This document shows positions 1 through 7,830 of a stretch of 64,000 nucleotides of DNA, piece after piece. Source of the DNA: Flavobacterium hercynium. GTDB lineage: Bacteria > Bacteroidota > Bacteroidia > Flavobacteriales > Flavobacteriaceae. The translations under genes and the position numbers were made by a program. The DNA is taken from NCBI RefSeq assembly GCF_002217285.1, contig NZ_MUGW01000002.1, positions 248,001 through 312,000 of the forward strand. The letters run 5' to 3'. Every line of letters starts with the position of its first letter. The stretch's first letter is position 1. The notes under the pieces were generated by a model. The model worked only from the letters and a program-made list of their open reading frames with translations. It had not been told where the DNA came from and ran no database searches.

Positions 1-2956
1 AATTCCCTGTTTTAACTTCTGTATTAAAACTTGGATTGTTATTGTACGGACCTCTTTCTGACGGAAAGTAGGTTAAGTCTAATGTGTTTATAACCTGTAC
101 CTGACCTTGTGCGATATCTGTATTTGGATACAGCTCTTTACTGTAAACTCTTCGTGTTGTATTTAAAGACAAATCATCATTTGAAATACCGGAAGGTTTT
201 GACGCATAAAATACCGGATCTATGGTATACCAAGCCAGTTTCGCTCTTTTATAACCATACTCCATAGTATTGGAACTGGCATTAAAAGTATTATCGGTTA
301 AAGAATTTACAAATGGTGTTGATGCCAGACTCCATGCAAATGCAGATCGCATATCGATAGTAGATTGCGAACCTTCAAAATCATCCACATAAATAGTTGC
401 TTCCCCTTCGAACTCACTTGCTTTTGGTGCATCAGGTTTTAGGAATGCTACTTCTCCACGAATAGATAGATTCGAAGGAACATCGGTATCTAAATTTGGT
501 AATTTGTTGACCAATCTGGTAAAGAAAGGAACTTCTGTTGAGAAATTTCCATTAAAACCAAAAATCGTATTATTTACAGATTCCTGACCGTAACTTGATT
601 TTTGAGTAAATGGTCTTTCGGTCATTTTTAAATACGTTCCGCCTACTACAAAATTCTCCGAAATTTTATGTTCGATATTGAATCCCATAAATCTTCTGGT
701 TTGTTGCCCGAAAATGGAATTGTTTTCTAACGATACTTCAATTGGAGTATTTGATGCTTGCAGGGAAGGATCTAAAATCTGAACTCTTCCTAATTGATAA
801 TCTACGCTGTAATCTACTCCTTCTACTAAAACTCTTCCGGCAGCTGTTACAACAACAGAACCTTGCGGTACATTGAATGCCCCAATTGGGATTCCGCCCC
901 CACCTGAAGACTTATATTTTCCGCGAAGTAAAAATTTATTTTTATCACTATCCTGTAAAGCTCCGGATTGTGTATTTCGATACATGTTTCTAAACACGTA
1001 TTGTTTTTGATTGGCATTATAAGTATCCGGATTATTATAATCTTCCAGAGAACCTTGATTTTGTAACTTTCTAAACAAAAGTTCTCCAAAAGGTTCTTTG
1101 CTCGTAAAAATAATTCTTCCGTTTTGGGCATCTACGGTTATCCCGGGAATGTAATCAAAGAAACCATCTCCCCCACCTTGCGGATCGTTATTATAATTTA
1201 ATCGATCCATATTAAAAACATTTAACAATACCGTTTCATCAACTTTGTTATCTGCACTTGCGTTGGCAGGAAAAGTTGTTCCGGGAACTGGTTTGATGTA
1301 ATTTATAGGAGAAGGATCTGTATAAAGAATGTTTAATCTAAAATCATCTTGTTTTAATTGATACGCCTGAGGAATCTGATACACGTTTTTCATCATCAAG
1401 TTCCAAACCGGATTCTGAACGTTTGTCAAACTGCTTTTCAGCATTTTTAAAATCAAACTCTGCGTGATAATGGTTTGATTGGAACTGTTATCTCCTGTAA
1501 CAACTGTACCATCAACACCATCACTACCAAATTCTCCTACCTGATACACCTGATCACCTATAGTATACTCATACGCAACGGCTAATATTTCGTCATTAGC
1601 CAGACGTTGTTGCAAAGAGATATATCCTAACTGTGGGTTATAACTAAATTCAGCAGAAGTTAATTTTCTGGCGTTTTCTAAAACAGAGTAATCTGTTCCT
1701 TCGCTTGTATTGGCATTATTAAAACCGGATCGTGCTGTAACAATTTCTCTAATATTCTGATTTAAAAAATAACCGGGTTTACCAATAAATTTAGGATCAT
1801 ATTTATTGTTGTCGTTGGCACTCGGCCTATTTATAGTCCCCGTATTAAAAAATCCTGTAGTTGGCGTTACAACAACAATTTCATTATCATTGATCCCTGT
1901 TTTTTGCGCTTCACCTAAATCCTGAAGCGCTATAATATTTCTTAAATTGTTTCCTCCGCCTGTTGTTGTTACTCTGTTTTGTTTGTTGGTTACCCAAACT
2001 TCAATTCGTGTAATCTGAACACGGCTGCTTATTAAAGGATAATTTTTTAAAGAGGCATCGTAATTATTACGGAAGTATTGCGAAAGAAAGAAGTGTCTGT
2101 CGTTATCGTAATCTAAAGCATAGAGGTCAAAATTCTGAACTGTTCCGCCACCTTCTGCGACTACACTCTTTGTTTGTGATTTTTGTTCTGAGAAAACTCC
2201 GGTAACAGTTGTCTTTCCGAACTGCAATTGGGTTTTTACCCCAAATAAACTCTGTGCACCACGAATCAATGTACTGTTCAGAGGCATGCTTACGTTACCA
2301 ACTTCTACTTTTTGAACGATGTCATCTTCTGAAGGTGTATATGCCAGTTTGAATAAATTCTGAAAGGCAAAAGTCGATTGGGTGTCATAATTGGCATTAA
2401 CCTCTAATCGGGTTCCCACTTTCCCCATTAAACTCATACTAATACGCTGATCAAAATCAAAAGTTAGATTTGATCTGTTTCGTTTAGAAAAAGAAGGATT
2501 GTCTTGTTTGGTATAACGAACACCTAAGTCCATTTCTACTGAACCTGTGGGCTTTACATCAATAGTATTACTACCAAAGATGCTTTCGAAAAGACTTGAA
2601 TTAATGTAATATCGCGGTAATAAATCTTTTTTAGATTCTTCATTCTTACCATCAATTGCCTTTGATTTTTGTCTGAAATAATCTCTTCTGGATTCTTTCA
2701 AAACCAAAGCTTCGTATTCCTGAGGGGTTAAAATTATAGGGTAATTGATCGAGAATCCATCAACGGAATTAGTGTAAACGTAACGATCAGTAATAGGATC
2801 GTATTTGTATGCCGAAAGAATACTCGGCGGATCTTCGATCTCTAATTTACCTACTGAATACTGCGTTTTTGTTGTATCTTGAACTGTTGGATTTACTTGC
2901 GCACGCAAAAAGTTACCGCAAAATAAAAAAAGTAAAAAAATACAAATTTTACGCAT
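1..2956 (-). CDS. sprA: SprA, T9SS outer-membrane translocon protein (N-terminal part; C-terminus beyond window)
   Basis: This is the first 985 codons of SprA, the giant outer-membrane beta-barrel that forms the channel of the type IX secretion system and is needed for gliding. Translation from the ATG at 2956 gives a signal peptide (MRKICIFFLLFLFCGNFLRAQ) and then SprA-like sequence, including a stretch reading KPTGSVEMDLGVRYTKQDNP and many Gly/aromatic beta-strand segments. The family is about 2400 residues long, so well over half of the gene lies left of base 1. No stop codon interrupts the frame within the window. It starts 27 bp after the ruvA stop on the same strand, so the two are probably cotranscribed; this ruvA-sprA order is typical of Flavobacterium. 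The identification is from recall of the family; the exact C-terminus cannot be seen. Confidence 0.93.
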   Translation of the reverse strand, partial: MRKICIFLLFLFCGNFLRAQVNPTVQDTTKTQYSVGKLEIEDPPSILSAYKYDPITDRYVYTNSVDGFSINYPIILTPQEYEALVLKESRRDYFRQKSKAIDGKNEESKKDLLPRYYINSSLFESIFGSNTIDVKPTGSVEMDLGVRYTKQDNPSFSKRNRSNLTFDFDQRISMSLMGKVGTRLEVNANYDTQSTFAFQNLFKLAYTPSEDDIVQKVEVGNVSMPLNSTLIRGAQSLFGVKTQLQFGKTTVTGVFSEQKSQTKSVVAEGGGTVQNFDLYALDYDNDRHFFLSQYFRNNYDASLKNYPLISSRVQITRIEVWVTNKQNRVTTTGGGNNLRNIIALQDLGEAQKTGINDNEIVVVTPTTGFFNTGTINRPSANDNNKYDPKFIGKPGYFLNQNIREIVTARSGFNNANTSEGTDYSVLENARKLTSAEFSYNPQLGYISLQQRLANDEILAVAYEYTIGDQVYQVGEFGSDGVDGTVVTGDNSSNQTIITQSLILKMLKSSLTNVQNPVWNLMMKNVYQIPQAYQLKQDDFRLNILYTDPSPINYIKPVPGTTFPANASADNKVDETVLLNVFNMDRLNYNNDPQGGGDGFFDYIPGITVDAQNGRIIFTSKEPFGELLFRKLQNQGSLEDYNNPDTYNANQKQYVFRNMYRNTQSGALQDSDKNKFLLRGKYKSSGGGGIPIGAFNVPQGSVVVTAAGRVLVEGVDYSVDYQLGRVQILDPSLQASNTPIEVSLENNSIFGQQTRRFMGFNIEHKISENFVVGGTYLKMTERPFTQKSSYGQESVNNTIFGFNGNFSTEVPFFTRLVNKLPNLDTDVPSNLSIRGEVAFLKPDAPKASEFEGEATIYVDDFEGSQSTIDMRSAFAWSLASTPFVNSLTDNTFNASSNTMEYGYKRAKLAWYTIDPVFYASKPSGISNDDLSLNTTRRVYSKELYPNTDIAQGQVQVINTLDLTYFPSERGPYNNNPSFNTEVKTGN

Positions 2957-2982
2957 ATAATTTTCCGTTTATCTAAATTGGT

Positions 2983-3564
2983 TTATAAGCTTTTTAATGC
3001 TTTTTTGATGATGGTTTCTACAGTTGCGTCCGGGTCTTCCTTGACGATTTTTTCAATAACTTTTTCAGAGGTTTTTCGAACAAAACCTAATACCTCCAAA
3101 GCAGATAACGCTTCATCTCGATTTGTATTGTTCTGAACTACCGAAACTTCGTCTAAATCATACAACTTTAACACTTTTTCTTTTAAATCAAGTATAACCC
3201 GTTGTGCTGTTTTATTTCCAATTCCTTTTATAGACTGTATTACACCAACATCTCCGGAAGCAATGGCATTTATAATTTGTCTTGGTTCTATCGATGATAA
3301 CATTGTTCTTGCAATGTTGGCACCAATGCCTGAGACTGACAATAACATCCTGAATATTTCTCTTTCTGATTTTTCTACAAAGCCAAATAATGTATGCGCA
3401 TCTTCTTTAATTTGAAGATGCGTATACAATTTTATAAAATCAGCATTAGGAAGTAATGAAAACGTATGTAAAGATATATTTACCTGATATCCCACTCCGC
3501 CACAATCAATTACTACTTCTGTGGGGTTTTTCTCCACCAGCTTCCCCTGCAAATGTGCTATCAT
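2983..3564 (-). CDS. ruvA: Holliday junction branch migration helicase subunit RuvA
   Basis: RuvA (193 residues, normal family length) binds the four-way Holliday junction as a tetramer and loads the RuvB motor, whose gene also lies in this window at 19471-20493. The N-terminus MIAHLQGKLVEKNPTEVVID is the canonical RuvA oligonucleotide-binding fold (about residues 1-63). Two helix-hairpin-helix motifs follow, visible as VSGIGANIARTML and IKGIGNKTAQRVI. The C-terminal RuvB-contacting helical domain is about residues 145-193 (DEALSALEVLGF). A -7 promoter element TATATTTG lies on the minus strand at 3583-3590, just upstream of the start. ruvA leads into sprA. Note that ruvA and ruvB are not adjacent here. 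Confidence 0.97.
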   Translation of the reverse strand: MIAHLQGKLVEKNPTEVVIDCGGVGYQVNISLHTFSLLPNADFIKLYTHLQIKEDAHTLFGFVEKSEREIFRMLLSVSGIGANIARTMLSSIEPRQIINAIASGDVGVIQSIKGIGNKTAQRVILDLKEKVLKLYDLDEVSVVQNNTNRDEALSALEVLGFVRKTSEKVIEKIVKEDPDATVETIIKKALKSL

Positions 3565-3582
3565 ACTTTATTTTCTAATAGT

Positions 3583-3590
3583 CAAATATA
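3583..3590 (-). promoter_or_regulatory. -7 promoter element of ruvA(-sprA)
   Basis: The minus strand reads TATATTTG, a perfect match to the Bacteroidetes -7 consensus TAnnTTTG, ending 19 bp before the ruvA start codon. No convincing -33 TTG at the usual spacing was found. Confidence 0.5.
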
Positions 3591-3642
3591 GATAAAAATG
3601 AAATAAAAATAAGACATTTCTATTTAATCCTTATTTTATGCC

Positions 3643-5934
3643 CTATTTTGATAATTTGTTCTTTTTATTTTCTTTTTCCTGAGCATCAATAACAGCAATT
3701 GCTGCCATGTTTACCATTTCTTCTACACTTGCTCCTAATTGAAAAATGTGAACCGGTTTACCCATTCCCATCATAATTGGACCAATTGAGTTTACTTTAT
3801 ACAACTCTTTCAACAACTTATACGTAATATTAGCAGAATCTAAATTAGGAAAAATCAACGTATTTACTTTTTTACCTGCTAACTTAGAGAACGGAAATTT
3901 CTCCTGAAGTAACTCTGGATTTAAAGCAAAATCTGCCTGAATTTCTCCATCAACAACTAATTCCGGATGATTTTTGTGTAAATAAGCCACCGCTTCTCTA
4001 ACTTTTGATGCGCTGGCACTTGTAGATGATCCAAAGTTTGAGAAAGAAACCATTGCAATAACAGGCTCAACACCAAACATTTTGGCTGTTTTTGCTGTCA
4101 TTATCGCAATATTAACTAAATCCTGAGCTGATGGATCGATATTGATTGCTGTATCTGATAAGAACATTGGTCCACGAGACGTTAACATCATGTTTGCTGT
4201 TGCAACAAGTGATGCTCCCGGTGCTTTATCAATTAACTGAAGCATTGGCTTTACAACTGTTGGGTAACTTCTGGTATGTCCTGTAACCAAAGCATCTGCT
4301 TCACCTTCATTTACCATCATAGCTGCGAAATAATTTCTCTCGCGCATGTATTTCTGAGAATCAAGTAATGAAACTCCTCTTCTCTCTCTTGTTGACCAAT
4401 ATGAATTGGCGAATCTGTTTCTTCTTGCTTCTTCTTCCGGAGTTTTAGGATCTATAATTTGAAGATCTGCATCAAAACCTAATTCTGCTTTTAGTTCTAA
4501 GATTACATCTTTATCTCCTAATAAAATAGGAAGACCAATACCATCTTCATGAACAATTTGAGCTGCTTTTAATACATTTAATTGATCTGCTTCAGCAAAA
4601 ACAATTCTTTTAGGATCCATTTTAGCACGGTTTGTAATCAAACGCACCATTTTATTATCGTTCCCCATACGCTCACGAAGTGCATCTTCATAAGCTACCC
4701 AATCCGTAATAGGATTTTTTGCTACTCCTGATTCCATTGCTGCTTTTGCAACTGCAGGCGCTACAACTGTAATCAATCGTGGGTCAAATGGTTTAGGAAT
4801 AATATATTCTCTTCCGAAACCTAATTTCATTGCTCCGTAAGCTACGTTAACTTGCTCCGGAACCGGCTCTTTTGCCAAAATAGCTAAAGCTTTTACAGCC
4901 GCCATTTTCATTGCTTCGTTAATTTTTGTAGCACGTACGTCTAATGCTCCTCTAAAGATGTATGGAAACCCTAAAACGTTGTTTACCTGATTAGGAAAAT
5001 CTGAACGTCCTGTAGCCATAATAACATCCTTACGAGTTTCTGTAGCCAAGTTGTAATCGATCTCCGGAGTTGGATTTGCCATTGCAAAAACAATTGGATT
5101 ATCTGCCATTGTCAACAACATTTCGGCAGACATAATATTTCCTGAAGACAATCCGATGAAAACATCTGCACCTTTTACTGCTTCTGCTAAATCAATTGGA
5201 GCTTTGTCAACGGCGTATTTTAATTGTAATTCTGATAGTGCAGGATTATCTTTTGTTAAAAGTCCTTTACTATTAAACATTTGAATGTTCGATGGTTTAA
5301 CACCTAATAAAACATATAAGTCTGTACAAGCTATCGCTGCAGATCCTGCTCCGGAAACTACTACTTTTACATCTTCTGCTTTTTTTCCTGCTAATTCTAA
5401 AGCGTTGATTAATGCTGCAGAAGAAATAATTGCGGTTCCGTGCTGATCATCGTGCATTACCGGAATATCTAATTCTTCTACTAATCTTCTTTCGATTTCA
5501 AAAGATTCCGGCGCTTTAATATCTTCCAGATTGATTCCTCCAAAAGTTGGAGCGATATTTTTTACGGTCTGAATAAATTCTTCAATATCTTTTGTTCCAA
5601 TTTCGATGTCGAAAACATCAATATCAGAGAATATTTTAAACAATAAACCTTTTCCTTCCATTACTGGTTTAGAAGCTTCGGGACCAATGTCTCCAAGTCC
5701 TAAAACCGCTGTACCGTTTGAGATCACGGCAACTAAATTTCCTTTTGCTGTATATTTGTAAACGTCTTCTACGTTTGCTGCAATTTCTAAACATGGTTCT
5801 GCAACACCTGGCGAATAAGCCAAAGATAAATCTCTCTGGGTTGCGTATTTTTTTGTTGGAACTACCTGAATTTTTCCTGGAGTTGGTTCTGAATGGTACA
5901 GTAACGCCTCTCTCTTTTTACTCTCTTTGTTCAT
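3643..5934 (-). CDS. maeB: NADP-dependent malic enzyme with C-terminal phosphotransacetylase-like domain
   Basis: A 763-residue MaeB-type malic enzyme, which decarboxylates malate oxidatively to pyruvate with NADP. The N-terminal part (about residues 1-420) carries the malic-enzyme signatures SLAYSPGVAEPCLEIA, the catalytic region HDDQHGTAIISSAALINALE, and the nucleotide-binding VVVSGAGSAAIAC. The C-terminal part (about 430-750) is a phosphate acetyl/butyryltransferase-like domain, seen at DALVTGHTRSYPTVVKPML and VSFSNFGSS. In the hybrid enzymes this second domain is regulatory (acetyl-CoA sensing) rather than catalytic; that is family knowledge, not visible here. Length matches the hybrid class of about 760 residues. 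It is a single gene, 78 bp upstream of ruvA, with a -7 element TATCTTTG at 5960-5967. Confidence 0.96.
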   Translation of the reverse strand: MNKESKKREALLYHSEPTPGKIQVVPTKKYATQRDLSLAYSPGVAEPCLEIAANVEDVYKYTAKGNLVAVISNGTAVLGLGDIGPEASKPVMEGKGLLFKIFSDIDVFDIEIGTKDIEEFIQTVKNIAPTFGGINLEDIKAPESFEIERRLVEELDIPVMHDDQHGTAIISSAALINALELAGKKAEDVKVVVSGAGSAAIACTDLYVLLGVKPSNIQMFNSKGLLTKDNPALSELQLKYAVDKAPIDLAEAVKGADVFIGLSSGNIMSAEMLLTMADNPIVFAMANPTPEIDYNLATETRKDVIMATGRSDFPNQVNNVLGFPYIFRGALDVRATKINEAMKMAAVKALAILAKEPVPEQVNVAYGAMKLGFGREYIIPKPFDPRLITVVAPAVAKAAMESGVAKNPITDWVAYEDALRERMGNDNKMVRLITNRAKMDPKRIVFAEADQLNVLKAAQIVHEDGIGLPILLGDKDVILELKAELGFDADLQIIDPKTPEEEARRNRFANSYWSTRERRGVSLLDSQKYMRERNYFAAMMVNEGEADALVTGHTRSYPTVVKPMLQLIDKAPGASLVATANMMLTSRGPMFLSDTAINIDPSAQDLVNIAIMTAKTAKMFGVEPVIAMVSFSNFGSSTSASASKVREAVAYLHKNHPELVVDGEIQADFALNPELLQEKFPFSKLAGKKVNTLIFPNLDSANITYKLLKELYKVNSIGPIMMGMGKPVHIFQLGASVEEMVNMAAIAVIDAQEKENKKNKLSK

Positions 5935-5959
5935 TTTTTTTTGCTTTTATTCTAGCATA

Positions 5960-5967
5960 CAAAGATA
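5960..5967 (-). promoter_or_regulatory. -7 promoter element of maeB
   Basis: Minus-strand TATCTTTG fits TAnnTTTG and sits 26 bp upstream of the maeB start. No clear TTG at -33. Confidence 0.45.
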
Positions 5968-6039
5968 TAAGTCTTCATTTAAAATGGCATGTTTTTATAG
6001 GTTTCTTTTGTTAAAAATGCAAAATCGTGATGTCAAAAA

Positions 6040-6069
6040 AAAATAGTCCGCAAGAATACGGACTATTTT
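6040..6069 (-). terminator. Terminator of the CBS-domain gene
   Basis: An 11-bp perfect stem (AAAATAGTCCG at 6040-6050 pairing with CGGACTATTTT at 6059-6069) encloses an 8-nt loop. On the minus strand the stem is followed by a U-rich tract (the A-run at 6035-6043 on the plus strand), so it ends transcription of the CBS gene that stops at 6093. Confidence 0.8.
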
Positions 6070-6092
6070 CAAAAGTATATTTTTAATTGATT

Positions 6093-6518
6093 TTACTGTG
6101 AAATATAAGAGTTTAAATGATTTATAGTATCCTTCTGAATTTCTATAATAGCTTTAACAACATCGCTAATTGAGATTATTCCTACTACAGTTCCGTCTTC
6201 TAAAACCGGTAAATGTCTAATGCGTTTTGTACTCATTAGTTCCATGCAATCTTCAATATTATTTGAAAGTCTCACCGAAAAAATATTGCTTTCCATAATC
6301 TCATGAACATAAGTCTCTTTTGAAGATTTATCTTTTAATACAATTTTTCGAGCGTAATCTCTTTCAGACAATATTCCCTTTAAGTCATCTCCGTCGATAA
6401 TAAGAATTGCCCCAATGTTTTTTTCTCCCATTACTTTCAAAGCTTCATAAACTGTTGTTGTTGAACGTACGGAATAAACATTTTTACCTTTTGCGCTTAG
6501 TATTTGATTTACAGTCAT
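6093..6518 (-). CDS. CBS-domain protein
   Basis: A 141-residue cytoplasmic protein consisting of two CBS domains (about residues 8-65 and 74-135) and nothing else. The motifs GAILIIDGDDLKGILSERDY and RIRHLPVLEDGTVVGIISI are typical of CBS pairs, which bind adenine nucleotides such as AMP, ATP or NAD. Stand-alone CBS proteins usually modulate a partner enzyme or transporter; none is encoded next to it, so the partner is unknown. It lies upstream of maeB in the same direction, but a strong terminator between them and a separate maeB promoter argue against one operon. Upstream lies a repeat-rich non-coding stretch. Confidence 0.9.
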   Translation of the reverse strand: MTVNQILSAKGKNVYSVRSTTTVYEALKVMGEKNIGAILIIDGDDLKGILSERDYARKIVLKDKSSKETYVHEIMESNIFSVRLSNNIEDCMELMSTKRIRHLPVLEDGTVVGIISISDVVKAIIEIQKDTINHLNSYISQ

Positions 6519-7134
6519 ATCTGGAAAATTTTAGTTTTATAAAGTTAAAAAAAAATGCACACAAACAACTACGAAATCGATTTTTCTTAAACCTAACAAC
6601 TTCATTTTAAACATAATAAGTTAAATTTAGAATTAAGCAAATTTTACTCTAATGAAATGAATGAATTTTAATACTTTTTTACATAAAAGACAGGTTTTTA
6701 AGATTTTAAAGCTAAAAAAATCTTTATTGTGTTGGTTTTGATTGATAAGACAACTTAGTCCTAAGATAGGCAAAGATTGTGGCTACTTTGTCTTGTTTGT
6801 GACGCGGATGAGACTGATTCGCTTTGCGAAGACACGGATTGATGCGGATTTTTTTATGCTGTTTGTAGTTGGCTTATTTCGTACGGTCATTCTAGACAAC
6901 AAGTTAACACGCCTCTTTTATACGCCTCTTTCTGTCATTTCGACGGAGGAGAAATCTTCGCAAGAAACTCGACAAAGATTGACCATGCTTTACGGAGCTA
7001 CTCGTGAAGATTTCTCGTACCTCGAAAAGACAAGATTGTGGGAATGGATTGTGTGGGCAAGCTTTGTACCTTCAAATAATTGTAAAAAAAGGCTTTTAAT
7101 TTTTTTTATCTTATTATTTAATCTCAGCGTTAAA
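6519..7134. repeat. Non-coding gap with two interspersed-repeat-like segments
   Basis: This 616-bp gap holds no believable gene. Segment one (about 6800-6860) reads GACGCGGATGAGACTGATTC followed by a TTCGC-TTT-GCGAA hairpin at 6818-6830 and GACACGGATTGATGCGGATT. Segment two (about 6931-7030) is an imperfect inverted repeat with arms 6938-6969 and 6997-7027 that share the 11-mer GAGAAATCTTC. Both are more GC-rich than the surrounding AT-rich sequence. I recall similar short intergenic repeats in other Flavobacterium genomes, but copy number cannot be checked here. An open frame through 6742-7167 is an accident of these repeats. Confidence 0.6.
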
Positions 7135-7377
7135 CTAGATATTTTCAGAAAACATTTGACTTACTAATACACTTGATTTTATTTTCAATGAGTCAGCAAG
7201 TGAAAAAAGTAAACTAATACTAATATTCTGTTTCCCTTTTTCAATTCGTTGAACGGTTCTTATATCAACATTACATAATCTTGATAATTGTTCCTGCGTA
7301 ATTTTTTCTTTTTCTCTGAGTTCCTTGATTAAAAGACCTAATCGGACAATTTCTAACTCGTATTTGCTTTTTTTCAC
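7135..7377 (-). CDS. Small XRE-family helix-turn-helix regulator
   Basis: An 80-residue protein that is nearly all HTH_3/XRE DNA-binding domain: about residues 11-65 with LIKELREKEKITQEQLSRLC as helices 1-2 and NVDIRTVQRIEKGKQNISIS as the recognition region. The start is a GTG at 7377; an in-frame stop lies two codons upstream, so no longer version is possible. A -7-like element TAGCTTTG at 7382-7389 would place the transcript start near the GTG, suggesting a leaderless message. It is divergent from the 105-residue unknown at 7462, with overlapping palindromes between them, the usual layout for an autoregulating repressor that controls its neighbour. The regulator assignment is solid; its target is inferred. 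Confidence 0.85.
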   Translation of the reverse strand: MKKSKYELEIVRLGLLIKELREKEKITQEQLSRLCNVDIRTVQRIEKGKQNISISLLFSLADSLKIKSSVLVSQMFSENI

Positions 7378-7413
7378 AAATCAAAGCTATTAAACTGAAT
7401 AAAAAAATCATAC

Positions 7414-7433
7414 GACATATATGTCACATGTGA
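7414..7433. promoter_or_regulatory. Overlapping perfect palindromes, candidate operator
   Basis: GACATATATGTC (7414-7425) and TCACATGTGA (7424-7433) are both perfect palindromes and overlap by two bases. They lie midway between the divergent XRE gene and the 105-residue gene, upstream of both -7 elements, where bound XRE dimers could shut off both promoters. The function is inferred from position and symmetry. Confidence 0.55.
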
Positions 7434-7442
7434 AAATAATAC

Positions 7443-7450
7443 TATATTTG
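7443..7450 (+). promoter_or_regulatory. -7 promoter element of the 105-residue gene
   Basis: TATATTTG matches TAnnTTTG and ends 11 bp before the ATG at 7462, giving a leader of only a few bases. The palindromic candidate operator covers the region just upstream, where the -33 box would be. Confidence 0.55.
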
Positions 7451-7461
7451 CGCAAAATATT

Positions 7462-7779
7462 ATGATAATGGAATTAAATGAAATTGAAAAATTAGAAAAT
7501 CTGAATAAATTAATTACAAGATATTTTAACTCTGGAAATATTGTATCAGATGTCTACACCCCTAAAATTAACATCAATTATTATGAAGTTGGTTTTGTTA
7601 TTACTAACCTAATAAAAATGTGCATTTTGACGCTGAACAATGACGGGCATAATTGGTCTAGTACAAACAAAAAACCTGTAGATGTTGCTCTTGTTTTAGA
7701 AATGGTGCTTGAAATGTTTCCTCTGAATGAATTTGAATTGTTGGCTGAAATTAATCAACTGTTTGTTGGTGATACATAA
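7462..7779 (+). CDS. Hypothetical protein, 105 residues, partner of the divergent XRE gene
   Basis: I do not recognise this protein. It is acidic, soluble and probably helical, with no signal peptide, no membrane segment and a single cysteine. The N-terminal part is rich in charged residues (ELNEIEKLENLNKLITRYF), followed by a hydrophobic central helix (YEVGFVITNLIKMCILTL) and a C-terminal helix pair. The start is ATG at 7462; a second ATG two codons later is equally possible. A perfect -7 element precedes it, and a minus-strand terminator follows it. Its divergence from an XRE regulator across a palindromic region suggests that the two work together. It could be part of a small regulatory or toxin-antitoxin-like module, but nothing in the sequence shows such an activity. 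Confidence 0.65.
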   Translation: MIMELNEIEKLENLNKLITRYFNSGNIVSDVYTPKININYYEVGFVITNLIKMCILTLNNDGHNWSSTNKKPVDVALVLEMVLEMFPLNEFELLAEINQLFVGDT

Positions 7780-7783
7780 AAAA

Positions 7784-7810
7784 GCCCCTTTTCTAATTTA
7801 GAAAAGAGGC
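7784..7810 (-). terminator. Terminator of the adhesin-PorP-OmpA cluster
   Basis: GCCCCTTTTCTA (7784-7795) pairs with TAGAAAAGAGGC (7799-7810) with one mismatch around a 3-nt loop. On the minus strand it is followed by TTTTTT. It lies 20 bp past the stop of the OmpA-family gene and immediately after the stop of the convergent plus-strand gene. Confidence 0.75.
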
Positions 7811-7830
7811 TACGGTCTCGAAATATATAA

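Noticed and set aside
847..1131. 94-codon minus-strand frame within sprA
   Set aside because: It lies in another frame of the sprA coding sequence, which runs open through the region.
6742..7167. 141-codon plus-strand open frame
   Set aside because: It is made up of two repeat-like segments plus AT-rich sequence and has no protein-like composition or start signal.
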